A DNA stretch of 64,000 bases, taken from NCBI RefSeq assembly GCF_023273895.1, contig NZ_CP096883.1, positions 3,100,001 to 3,164,000 of the forward strand, read 5' to 3'. The notes under the pieces were generated by a model, which had not been told where the DNA came from, ran no database searches, and saw only the letters and a list, made by a program, of their open reading frames with translations. Every line of letters starts with the position of its first letter. Within the stretch, counting starts at the first letter, position 1. The position numbers and the translations under genes are program-made. Shown here piece by piece: positions 43,001-50,974 of this stretch. This DNA comes from Sphingobacterium sp. PCS056 (GTDB lineage: Bacteria; Bacteroidota; Bacteroidia; Sphingobacteriales; Sphingobacteriaceae).

Positions 43001-43852
43001 ATGAATAGATTAGAAACCAGTCTGGACACGCTATTAGATGTGGTACTTTTAAAGGTGCCAAGCATTATTACAGGGATTATTATATTAATCGTCGGAAGTT
43101 ACCTTGTCAAGTTTTTGCTGAACCTCATCAGTAGACGATTTGAAAAGCGTCATGTAGACTTATCAATACGTGGATTTGCGATGAGTATATTGCGTGTTGT
43201 GTTTTACGCATTATTATTCTTGACTGTAGCAAGTACGATGGGAATTCAAACAACGTCGTTTATTGCCGCATTATCTGCATTTGGTCTAGCAGCAGGTTTA
43301 GCCTTACAGGGGAGTTTAAGTAATTTTGCTGGCGGGGTATTGATTCTTTTATTTAGACCGTTTGAAGTCGGGGACTATATGAGCAGTAATAATGGAACTT
43401 CGGGTACTGTGGAAAGAATCGATATCTTATATACAACTTTAATTGCGGGAGATGGTGTTCGTGTATTTAGTCCAAACGGTCCTTTAGCAAACTCCGTTAT
43501 TCAAAATTTCACAAAAATTACTAATCGACGTTTTGAGTATACTGTAGGTATCTCGTACGATGCTAATATTAAAGAAGCTCGCGAAATCATTATGAATGTA
43601 CTCCATGCTGATCCTCGTATTCTAAAAACGCCTGCGGCAGAGGTTTTTGTAAAAGGATTGGGGGATAGCTCTGTTAATTTGACCATACGGGCATGGACAA
43701 AGAAAGAAGATTTTTGGCCTGCCAATAATGAAAATCAAGAAGCTATTAAAATTGCTTTGGATAAAAATAATATTAGTATCCCTTATCCGCAGACCGAGAT
43801 GCGTATTATTTCGGATCCAAATGGGGGACAGGACCGTATTATGAAATCTTAA
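43001..43852 (+). CDS. Small mechanosensitive channel (MscS family)
   Basis: 283 residues from the ATG at 43001; a GTG at 42956 is in frame but adds a non-hydrophobic leader. Three membrane segments (about 20-43, 60-80 and 85-110); the last has the Gly/Ala-rich pore helix FGLAAGLALQGSLSNFAGGVLIL. The beta domain and C-terminal cytoplasmic cage follow. Length and motifs match E. coli MscS. It protects against hypo-osmotic shock in the inner membrane. Confidence 0.92.
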   Translation: MNRLETSLDTLLDVVLLKVPSIITGIIILIVGSYLVKFLLNLISRRFEKRHVDLSIRGFAMSILRVVFYALLFLTVASTMGIQTTSFIAALSAFGLAAGLALQGSLSNFAGGVLILLFRPFEVGDYMSSNNGTSGTVERIDILYTTLIAGDGVRVFSPNGPLANSVIQNFTKITNRRFEYTVGISYDANIKEAREIIMNVLHADPRILKTPAAEVFVKGLGDSSVNLTIRAWTKKEDFWPANNENQEAIKIALDKNNISIPYPQTEMRIISDPNGGQDRIMKS

Positions 43853-43873
43853 TCTAAGGATCTAATTAAAATG

Positions 43874-43912
43874 AAGTATCGATAAGCTATAATAGCTTGT
43901 TGGTACTTTTTT
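43874..43912 (+). terminator. Intrinsic terminator after mscS
   Basis: Outer stem AAGTATC / GGTACTT (with G-U pairs) and inner stem AAGCTA / TAGCTT, followed by TTTTTT. Confidence 0.65.
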
Positions 43913-43963
43913 AACTTTGAAGGATCTTTCTTCGCGTATTTTGGCAAAATCAATTTGTTGATT

Positions 43964-44965
43964 TTATTGATTATTTTGTATATTATCTTCATAGATCTCG
44001 TTATTTAGTATTTGTGGCATTTTGATTTGATTTTTTAGTGCTATTAAATTATTGGCTGCCATTAATGCCATGTTATCTCTTGCCTCTATTGTGGCGGATC
44101 CAATATGTGGCAGTACGGCCACATTGGGCAAGCTAATTAATGGATTGTTGGCAATCATCGGTTCTGGATTTGTCACATCTAAACCTGCTCCCCATAATTC
44201 GCCATTTATCAATGCGTTATATAAATCTTGCTCTTGGTGCAAGCCTCCTCGTGCTGTATTAATAAAAATGGCGGTGTTTTTCATTCTTTTAAAGGCATCT
44301 TTATTAAATTTATTCTTTGTTTCAGCAGAAAGGTTGGCATGTACCGATAGCACATCACTTTGCGTCAGCAATTCATCATAATTAACGTATGTAGCATCTA
44401 GTAATTTATGCGTATGTTGATTAGGATGCCTATTGTGATAGATGATGTTCATGTTGTAAGCGGCTTTGGCTTTGCGAGCAAGTTCAAATCCGATACGTCC
44501 TAATCCATATATACCTAATGTCTTTCCGTTTAATTCAATTCCTAAGTGTTCGGTCAATTCGAAATCTTTCCATTGGTTACTGGTGATTTTGCGATTCATA
44601 TAAAATGCTTTTCTTGATACTGCTAGCATTAATAGGAAGGCGATGTCAGCTGTTGCATTGGATAAGACGTCGGGAGTATTGCTCACCGGTATACCGTTTT
44701 TGGTAGCTTGACGAAGATCAACGCTATCATATCCAGCACTCATCAAGGCAATTCCTCTGAGATGACCACAGGCATTGAAAAACTTCGCATCTAAGAGGTT
44801 ATGTCCTGCCGCAAAAAGATAATCGACCTTTTGGCAGGACTCAATTAAATCGGATTGATCGATATTTCCAGGTTCAGTACGATAGATAATCTCAAAACCA
44901 GCCTGTTTTAAACTATCAATTGCTTTTTGGGGAATTGTTCTACTGATAAAAACTTTCATAGTCAT
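43964..44965 (-). CDS. D-isomer-specific 2-hydroxyacid dehydrogenase (glyoxylate/hydroxypyruvate reductase-like)
   Basis: 333 residues; the ATG at 44959 (MKVFIS) is an equally good start. The NAD(P) loop is LGIYGLGRIGFELARKA. NTARGGLHQ holds the catalytic Arg, a Glu lies in the NPEP region, and the acid His is in VLPHIGSATIEAR. This fits GhrB-type reductases that convert glyoxylate or hydroxypyruvate to the hydroxy acids. Monocistronic. Confidence 0.9.
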   Translation of the reverse strand: MTMKVFISRTIPQKAIDSLKQAGFEIIYRTEPGNIDQSDLIESCQKVDYLFAAGHNLLDAKFFNACGHLRGIALMSAGYDSVDLRQATKNGIPVSNTPDVLSNATADIAFLLMLAVSRKAFYMNRKITSNQWKDFELTEHLGIELNGKTLGIYGLGRIGFELARKAKAAYNMNIIYHNRHPNQHTHKLLDATYVNYDELLTQSDVLSVHANLSAETKNKFNKDAFKRMKNTAIFINTARGGLHQEQDLYNALINGELWGAGLDVTNPEPMIANNPLISLPNVAVLPHIGSATIEARDNMALMAANNLIALKNQIKMPQILNNEIYEDNIQNNQ

Positions 44966-45058
44966 TACATCAAATTAATATAACCAAACTTAGGAAAATT
45001 TGTTTTATATAAAAGCCAATAACTCCTCTAACATCCAGAATTTTTGAATATGGAAAAT

Positions 45059-45096
45059 AAAAAAAATAGGGGATATATGATAGCATATGTCCCCTA
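45059..45096 (-). terminator. Intrinsic terminator of the LiaF/HK/RR/hydrolase operon
   Basis: A 13-bp stem with TAGGGG / CCCCTA at its base, loop ATAG near 45080-45083, then a U-run reading leftward. It lies 24 bp after the serine hydrolase stop. Confidence 0.85.
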
Positions 45097-45119
45097 ATGA
45101 TTTGGATAATTGCTTTTTC

Positions 45120-46550
45120 TTATTTTTGAGAAAGTAGAAAATGGAAAATTGATAATCCATTTGTTTCTACAGATTCTGCTGCATTTGAGAGTAAAACAAC
45201 CGCTGTTTTTTTATCTGGTGCAATAGCTATGAATGAACTGCTACCTCCTGTACCGCCAGTGTGATAACAGTACGTAATATCATCTAATAAATCCATATGC
45301 CAAGCTAAGCCAATGTCTGTGCTAGGAGGAAGAAAATAAGTGAATTGGCGAGTAAGTGCCATAGCATTTTCTAATTGGGTTTGAGGCATTTTAAATTGCA
45401 CTTGGGCAAAGTTGAGTAGATCTGTTACAGTAGATTTTAAACCGCCAGCAGCGCTAAATATTTGAAAATCCCAGGCTTTAGTTTCTTCTCCATTTGTATT
45501 ATATACTTTGGGAAGGTATTGTGTTTTAGGATTTAGAATATCAGTAGTAGATGTTAGGCCTAAAGGTTTTGCAATAGTTTCTTGGATTAATGTATTGTAA
45601 CTTTTTTTATTAAGTGATGTTAATATATCTCCTAATAATGCATACCCAAGATTACTATATTCATATTTTTCTCCGGCTTCATTTTCTGCTTTGAAAGTCG
45701 CTAGATATTGGTATAAATATTTTTTGTCATAATCCTTGTAAGGGTTAGTAGGATCAAAACCTTTTGTTTTTTCAAGGTTTTTTGGTAATCGAGGTAAACC
45801 TGATGTGTGATTAGCTAAAGTTTTAAAGGTGATTTTTTGTAAGCTTGAATTTGTTTTTAAAGAATCGGGCAAAAAATCAATGATCGATTGATCGAGACTT
45901 AATGTTTCATTTTCAATAAAATTAGCAAGTAGGGTCGCTGTAAAAATTTTGGAAAGAGATCCTATTTCATAAAGAGTACTACTTGTTGGTAGTACTTTAT
46001 TTCCTTTTTCAGTTTCACCGTAAAAATAGGTGTTTAACTGTCCATTTTTTATTATACCAATTGCTAAAGATTGAGTATTTCCTTTTTTTGTATAAATATT
46101 GGCCGCAGAATCAATGAAAAAATCAACTTTATTTTCAACAACTGTATTTGTTAATACGGGTGCCTGTTTCTCTGCAATTGGTTTGGTAACGGGTTGAAAA
46201 CCTAAAGTGTGGTAATGAAATGTGCTATCCATACCGAAGGGAACCTGAAAGGATTTATCGGTGAAATCCACACGGTACTGACTTACTCCATTACTGAAGT
46301 TTATTTTTTCAGCATGTTTGATCCTACCTAATGGATAAATTTCATTTTCCAGTAAGTTTTTTATAGTAGAATAAGGTACTGCTCGCTTAAAATCTTCATT
46401 AGCCAATTTATAAATGGAGTCTGTATGTTGTGAATTGATAAAAAATTCTATTTTATTATAGAATGTATGATTTATTTGTTCTTGATTAGAATGTTGAGCA
46501 ACAGCAGACAATGAACTACTGAGTAAAAGTGCAGCAATAAAATTTTTCAT
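45120..46550 (-). CDS. Serine hydrolase (beta-lactamase family) with extra N-terminal domain
   Basis: 476 residues with a signal peptide (1-19). Residues about 25-115 form a DUF3887-like small domain, and residues 140-476 form the class C beta-lactamase/DD-peptidase fold with SLSK (198-201), YSN (298-300) and HTG (430-432). It is exported and probably acts on peptides or cell-wall material. It is the last gene of the LiaF-like/HK/RR operon, 36 bp after the response regulator, so it may be an effector or target of that envelope-signalling unit (inference). Confidence 0.85.
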   Translation of the reverse strand: MKNFIAALLLSSSLSAVAQHSNQEQINHTFYNKIEFFINSQHTDSIYKLANEDFKRAVPYSTIKNLLENEIYPLGRIKHAEKINFSNGVSQYRVDFTDKSFQVPFGMDSTFHYHTLGFQPVTKPIAEKQAPVLTNTVVENKVDFFIDSAANIYTKKGNTQSLAIGIIKNGQLNTYFYGETEKGNKVLPTSSTLYEIGSLSKIFTATLLANFIENETLSLDQSIIDFLPDSLKTNSSLQKITFKTLANHTSGLPRLPKNLEKTKGFDPTNPYKDYDKKYLYQYLATFKAENEAGEKYEYSNLGYALLGDILTSLNKKSYNTLIQETIAKPLGLTSTTDILNPKTQYLPKVYNTNGEETKAWDFQIFSAAGGLKSTVTDLLNFAQVQFKMPQTQLENAMALTRQFTYFLPPSTDIGLAWHMDLLDDITYCYHTGGTGGSSSFIAIAPDKKTAVVLLSNAAESVETNGLSIFHFLLSQK

Positions 46551-46586
46551 AATGAATATACTGCTGCAAATTTACATAAACTTTAT

Positions 46587-47327
46587 CTATATGCCAATCA
46601 TTTGTTTTAATCGGGCATATCCTGACTTACTGATATTTAATTTTTCACCGGTAATCAGGATAGCAACAAAACTATCTTTCTCCCAAGGTTCTATGCGTGC
46701 TAATTGATCAACTTTGATGATATAAGAGCGATGAATTCTGACAAATGTTTGTTCATCTAGATGTTTTTCAAAAAAAGCCATTGTTTTATTTTTCAGAAAC
46801 ATACCGTCTGCCGTATGAATTTTGACGTAGTCATCGTACGCTTCTAAATATTTGATTTGTGGAACTGGTATAATTTTAATCTGCGTTCCAGTTTTCACTA
46901 CAATACGATCTAATTTGGATTCCTCTTGATGTATAACAGCTTCATAATTTGGTGCAGGCTCTGCAGCTGGTTTGGCAAAATTTAATTTAAACTTTTCAAA
47001 TGCCTGTCTAAATCGATTAGGTGAAATAGGTTTCATCAAATAATCAATGGCATTTTTTTCGAATGCTTTTAATGCATAGTCGTCAAATGCTGTTGTAAAG
47101 ATGACTGCAGGTGGATTTTCTACTAATTCCAACATTTCAAAACCGGTCAACTTTGGCATCTGAACATCTAGAAATAAGAGATCAGGTTGATGTTGCTGTA
47201 TTGCTTTTACTCCTTCAAATCCATCTCCACATTCAGCAACAATAGAAACTGATGGGTCCTGTTTGAGGTATTCTACTAAGATAGAACGCGCCAAGGGTTC
47301 ATCATCAATGAGGATAACTTTAATCAT
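46587..47327 (-). CDS. LytTR response regulator
   Basis: 246 residues from the ATG at 47327, which overlaps the kinase gene by 8 nt; a longer in-frame leader to 47369 lies inside the kinase and is rejected. Receiver domain: DDEP near 8-11 and the phosphoacceptor Asp in LLFLDVQMP, with Lys in YLMKP. The C-terminal LytTR DNA-binding domain (about 145-245) has FVRIHRSYIIKVDQLARIEPW. It is the partner of the histidine kinase. Confidence 0.93.
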   Translation of the reverse strand: MIKVILIDDEPLARSILVEYLKQDPSVSIVAECGDGFEGVKAIQQHQPDLLFLDVQMPKLTGFEMLELVENPPAVIFTTAFDDYALKAFEKNAIDYLMKPISPNRFRQAFEKFKLNFAKPAAEPAPNYEAVIHQEESKLDRIVVKTGTQIKIIPVPQIKYLEAYDDYVKIHTADGMFLKNKTMAFFEKHLDEQTFVRIHRSYIIKVDQLARIEPWEKDSFVAILITGEKLNISKSGYARLKQMIGI

Positions 47328-48363
47328 ATTGCGGTATTTTGATACTACTGGTAAATATATTGTTTTCACTATGAGTTGTCAGAAGATCATTTCGACCGAA
47401 AAGTAGAAATAAACGTCTTTCAATACTTGTAAGTCCAAATCCTGTTCCTTTGGATTGGATAGCTTCACTTGGGTCAAAAGGATTTTCTATGGAGACATGC
47501 AACATTTTGTTCTCTAAGAAACATTTAATGTTAATGGTTACATTTTCGGTAACGTTGTATAGTCCATGTTTAATTGCATTTTCTACCAGCGGTTGTAAGA
47601 TCATCGCCGGTATCTTAGTCGATAAGACATCTTGATCATGATCCATATGGATATAAAGCCGGTGACCAAATCTTACTTTTTCAATATCTAAGTATAATTC
47701 TAAATGATTTAGCTCTTCTTGTAAGACAATTAATTGATTGTTTTCTTTACGAAGTGTGCCGCGCAAAAAATCTGATAACTGGAAAGTCATATTGCGAGCC
47801 TCTTCTGGTTTGCTACCAATTAGTGCAATTATAGAGTTTAGGCTATTGAAAAGAAAATGAGGTTGTAATTGTTGCCTAAGGTTGTATAATTCTGCTTCGC
47901 GCAACTGATTTTCAGAGTCTTGTTTTCTTTTGATATTTGAAATATACTCTTCTTGTATATTCCAGACGATAATAAAGATGGCAACAGAAGTTAGAATAAG
48001 AAAATTGACAATGTATCGGTAAGGTATGATCAGATCATATATTTTTAAATGCTCTTTTGGTAAATAATACTGAACGACCAGGCGACTACCTAGGATGCTG
48101 ATACCACTCATGATAAATCCAATAATCAGTACTTTCCAGATTTGATTGGGTTTTGGGATGTAATAGTTTAGTGTTGTTGAAATGGCATAACAACACAGCA
48201 TCATCGTAAGGCTATTGATAATAGAGTCTTTAATGGTTATTTCACTCGGAAAACCAGATCTATACATCAAAGCATATTGCATGACAAAGTAGCCTAGCAA
48301 TATGCTTAAACAAATGATTAATATGAGTCGATTTTTATTCTGCAATAACAGTTTATCCTTCAT
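47320..48363 (-). CDS. Sensor histidine kinase, LytS/YehU-type (His_kinase)
   Basis: 347 residues. About four membrane helices in 12-135, a short coiled coil (about 138-165), and the His_kinase domain with the phosphoacceptor His in LQPHFLFNSLNSI. The HATPase domain has the N box VENAIKHGL and a GTGFGLTSIERRL segment. No large extracellular sensor domain is present, so it may sense through the membrane or through the LiaF-like partner encoded 2 bp upstream. Confidence 0.92.
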   Translation of the reverse strand: MKDKLLLQNKNRLILIICLSILLGYFVMQYALMYRSGFPSEITIKDSIINSLTMMLCCYAISTTLNYYIPKPNQIWKVLIIGFIMSGISILGSRLVVQYYLPKEHLKIYDLIIPYRYIVNFLILTSVAIFIIVWNIQEEYISNIKRKQDSENQLREAELYNLRQQLQPHFLFNSLNSIIALIGSKPEEARNMTFQLSDFLRGTLRKENNQLIVLQEELNHLELYLDIEKVRFGHRLYIHMDHDQDVLSTKIPAMILQPLVENAIKHGLYNVTENVTINIKCFLENKMLHVSIENPFDPSEAIQSKGTGFGLTSIERRLFLLFGRNDLLTTHSENNIFTSSIKIPQYD

Positions 48364-48365
48364 GG

Positions 48366-49265
48366 CTAGGCATTTCTAATGGTCAAATTTCCAAAAAGAC
48401 AGGTGCCTGTAATATATAATTTTTTTGCAGGATCTCTGGTGAGACCCACATTGAAACGTCGATCATCGACATCTCCGAAAACCGAAGATACATTGGAGTA
48501 TACTGTCCAATTTGCTGGAACAATAATTTTAGCACTGCCAAACATTTGAAAGGCATCAATAACTGCGACATCGGTAATATCTGCTTGTGTCAGGTCAATG
48601 GATACGCTACCAAACATACAAGCGATATTTCCTCCTCTAAAGTTTTTAGATAGAATGAGCTTTTTAAGACTTGCAAATATGGAGTTGACATTGAGTACAT
48701 CCTCGAAGCTATTATCCGTTTGTGAGTAATTTGGAGCAGCGAAGGTCTGCTCGTTGAGCAGACCTTGTTTACTGTTATCGTTTATAGTAGAATTTTCATC
48801 TGTTAGTCTATCTTCACCTTCAGCCTGAACACTTTCTGTATTAGGATCGACAACGCGCTTGTCCCAATCAAAATCCGCAGGAGGTCTAGGTGGGCTATTA
48901 GGAGTTAGTGGAGTAGGTGGAAGTGGAGGCAATCCTTTTTTTCTGCCCATAATAAAGTAAGCTCCTAATCCTATAATCAGTACGGGAAAAATAATACCTC
49001 CAAAATCAGTATGCATAATTCTTTTGGCAAGAAATGCTAGACCAACGGCTATTAATATAACAGAGGATTTTTTTTGAAAATTTGAATTAACACCGATTAC
49101 TAGACCTATAATGATCGGGATCATATACCAACCAAATATCCATGATGGGAAGAAGAAATCTATGTTTAAATTTTTTAGCAATAATAGGATTCCAATGAGT
49201 ATGATGATACCACCTATGATATTTTTGCTGTTGTTACTTTTTGGTACGAATGGCTCTTTTTCCAT
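48366..49265 (-). CDS. LiaF/LiaI-like membrane protein (DUF5668-type N terminus)
   Basis: 299 residues. Four hydrophobic segments in the first 105 residues (IIGGIIILIGILLLLKNLN and so on) followed by a Pro-rich, acidic linker (about 115-180). A C-terminal beta-rich domain with NIACMFGSVSIDLTQADI and SSVFGDVDDRRF repeats fits the YvqF/LiaF C-terminal family. In Firmicutes LiaF inhibits the LiaRS cell-envelope stress system. The operon here (LiaF-like, HK, LytTR RR) suggests an analogous circuit. Confidence 0.82.
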   Translation of the reverse strand: MEKEPFVPKSNNSKNIIGGIIILIGILLLLKNLNIDFFFPSWIFGWYMIPIIIGLVIGVNSNFQKKSSVILIAVGLAFLAKRIMHTDFGGIIFPVLIIGLGAYFIMGRKKGLPPLPPTPLTPNSPPRPPADFDWDKRVVDPNTESVQAEGEDRLTDENSTINDNSKQGLLNEQTFAAPNYSQTDNSFEDVLNVNSIFASLKKLILSKNFRGGNIACMFGSVSIDLTQADITDVAVIDAFQMFGSAKIIVPANWTVYSNVSSVFGDVDDRRFNVGLTRDPAKKLYITGTCLFGNLTIRNA

Positions 49266-49284
49266 GACTTTTAAATTTATACTT

Positions 49285-49292
49285 CAAAGATA
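49285..49292 (-). promoter_or_regulatory. -7 element of the LiaF-like/HK/RR operon
   Basis: TATCTTTG on the minus strand, 19 bp before the ATG at 49265. The remainder of 49266-49549 shows no gene or clear signal for the rightward PUR gene. Confidence 0.4.
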
Positions 49293-49549
49293 TAGGTGTT
49301 TTATAACCTTGAGTAATTGAAATAGGTAATCGATCAATATTATTCGGTAAATGTAATAAAATCCTCGGTGAAAAGATATTCTTATCAACCGATTGATTGT
49401 ACAAAATAGTCAAATATAAATGTCAAATATGCTAAAATAGTGCAGGACAGGCTAAATATTTATTTTTTTTCCAATAATATTTGGAAGTTTCATGCTAATT
49501 ATTATATATTTATCAAAGATTAAGATTACTTAAACTTAAATAATAACCA

Positions 49550-49879
49550 ATGGGAGATTTTGAAAACAAAGAGCGAGAAGAGGTTTTTTCAAAAAAAGTG
49601 AGAGCAGGTAAACGTACTTATTTTTTTGATGTAAAGGCTACACGGTCTAACGATTACTACATTACCATCACTGAAAGTAAAAAACGTTTTGAAGACGGAC
49701 AGTTTATTAAACACAAAATATTCTTGTACAAAGAAGACTTTGAAAAATTTGCAGAAGGTTTGACAGATGTTGTTGAATACATTAAGTCGAATCAAGAAGT
49801 TGTTGAAAAACGTTATGAGCCTAATTTTGAGGACCCAGCATATGCTAGTGAATCATCTAAAGATGATTTTTCTTTCTAA
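49550..49879 (+). CDS. PUR-alpha-like DNA/RNA-binding protein (DUF3276)
   Basis: 109 residues. One PUR domain (about 10-80: EVFSKKVRAGKRTYFFDVKATRSNDYYITITESKK as separate strands, then a helix DFEKFAEGLTDVVEYI), and a flexible acidic C-terminal tail. This is the common single-domain bacterial form, thought to bind purine-rich single strands. Role in the cell unclear. Monocistronic. Confidence 0.85.
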   Translation: MGDFENKEREEVFSKKVRAGKRTYFFDVKATRSNDYYITITESKKRFEDGQFIKHKIFLYKEDFEKFAEGLTDVVEYIKSNQEVVEKRYEPNFEDPAYASESSKDDFSF

Positions 49880-49899
49880 AATTTTTACAAATTAAATAA

Positions 49900-49937
49900 A
49901 GAAGGGCTGTAATAAATTATTGCCCTTTTTATTTTTT
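49900..49937 (+). terminator. Intrinsic terminator after the PUR gene
   Basis: Stem AAGGGC / GCCCTT (49902-49907 and 49922-49927), then a long T-rich tail. Confidence 0.7.
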
Positions 49938-50104
49938 AAAATTAGAATAAAGTGTAGATAATATCTTCAGCTTCTTGAATCAATCCAAAAGGAAGCGGTG
50001 ACCTACTGCCAACAATACGAATTGGTGTAACAAATTATAGCCGTTTTCCAGACATTACTCCTTTGCTAGCTATTGCTTGTATTTTTTTTGACCAAATGAT
50101 TTTT
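49938..50104 (-). other. Possible gene remnant
   Basis: A minus-strand frame reads TPIRIVGSRSPLPFGLIQEA and ends EDIIYTLF-stop at about 49953-50037, but stops occur just upstream. It looks like the tail of a lost gene. No family recognised. Confidence 0.2.
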
Positions 50105-50836
50105 TTAATCAATCATGGTGTTATCATATTGTTGTATGCGCTGAAAGTGATTGTCTAAATGTTGACGCATCGCATTTCGAAATACTTCAGGAGTACCGAC
50201 TTTTAAAATATCGACAAGCCCACGATGGGATATAAAGTTTTTTGAATTGGATTTTTCAATCAACATTCCACTTGAGTGAACGAATTTAAATACAGGTAAA
50301 AGTAAATTCTGAAAATCCTTTAACATAATATTGCCACTAATTTCATAAAGCTTTCCATGAAAAGCAACTTCGATTTCAATGTCAAATATACTATTGTCTA
50401 AATCAATAGATTCTTTTGAAACAATAGCTTCCAATTCTTGAATATCTTCGGGAGTAATGCGTTGATACAATAAATCAGCCATTCCAAGCTCTAAAATTAA
50501 GCGCATTTCGAATAGATCACGTAATGTTTTATCATCCATAATGGTTGGATAAAGCGATTTTTTCATTGGACTGATTAAATCGGGACTTGTTAATACGGCT
50601 CCTCTATGTTTTTTGGATTCTACCAACCCGACTAATCTTAATCGTAACATAGCTTCACGTATTACTGTGCGACTCACGCCTAAAGTTTCAGCTAATTCTA
50701 ATTCTTTTGGAAGTGCATCTCCTATTTTTAGCCCTTGACTTATAAATAGATTGATGATTTCTTTCTCTACTTTATCCACTAAAGAAGAGGTGTCAATGGT
50801 ATTTACAAAGTTGATTAATGTTGAATTTGTGCTCAT
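50105..50836 (-). CDS. GntR-family regulator, FadR subfamily
   Basis: 243 residues. N-terminal winged helix (about 22-90: GDALPKELELAETLGVSRTVIREAMLRLRLVGLVESKKHRGAVL) and an all-helical FCD ligand-binding domain (about 105-235), which usually binds a metal and a small acid. It is divergent from susC, with a TATGT-TAT-ACATA operator between them (50888-50900). Neighbouring N-acetylneuraminate lyase points to a sialic-acid-related or other sugar-acid inducer (inference). A -7 element TATATTTG is at 50862-50869. Confidence 0.9.
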   Translation of the reverse strand: MSTNSTLINFVNTIDTSSLVDKVEKEIINLFISQGLKIGDALPKELELAETLGVSRTVIREAMLRLRLVGLVESKKHRGAVLTSPDLISPMKKSLYPTIMDDKTLRDLFEMRLILELGMADLLYQRITPEDIQELEAIVSKESIDLDNSIFDIEIEVAFHGKLYEISGNIMLKDFQNLLLPVFKFVHSSGMLIEKSNSKNFISHRGLVDILKVGTPEVFRNAMRQHLDNHFQRIQQYDNTMID

Positions 50837-50887
50837 AAAAGTGCTTGTATACGCTTAAAAACAAATATACACATAATTAATAACAAC

Positions 50888-50900
50888 TATGTTATACATA
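50888..50900. promoter_or_regulatory. Predicted GntR/FadR-type operator
   Basis: TATGTTATACATA: inverted arms TATGT and ACATA around TAT, matching the FadR-subfamily pattern TnGTnnnACnA. It lies between the divergent gntR (-7 at 50862-50869) and susC promoters (TTG 50915-50917, TAGATTTG 50939-50946), positioned to control both. Confidence 0.55.
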
Positions 50901-50914
50901 ATGTTAAATATTTG

Positions 50915-50946
50915 TTGCTTTTTACAAATTAATTTATTTAGATTTG
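50915..50946 (+). promoter_or_regulatory. Predicted susC-operon promoter
   Basis: TTG (50915-50917), 21 bp, TAGATTTG (50939-50946), 28 bp before the ATG at 50975. The region 50934-50956 also resembles the Fur-like palindrome (18 of 23 positions), but the match overlaps the -7 element and may be coincidental. Confidence 0.45.
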
Positions 50947-50974
50947 CTTTATGTAATACTTAATAATAACCAAT

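Noticed and set aside
47328..47369. Longer response-regulator frame
   Set aside because: The extra 14 residues lie in the kinase gene and precede the receiver domain, which starts directly at the ATG at 47327.
49953..50037. Coding frame on the minus strand after the PUR gene
   Set aside because: Short, no start and interrupted upstream; listed only as a possible remnant.
50934..50956. Third Fur-like palindrome before susC
   Set aside because: Only 18 of 23 positions match, and much of the match comes from the overlapping -7 element; not strong enough to call.
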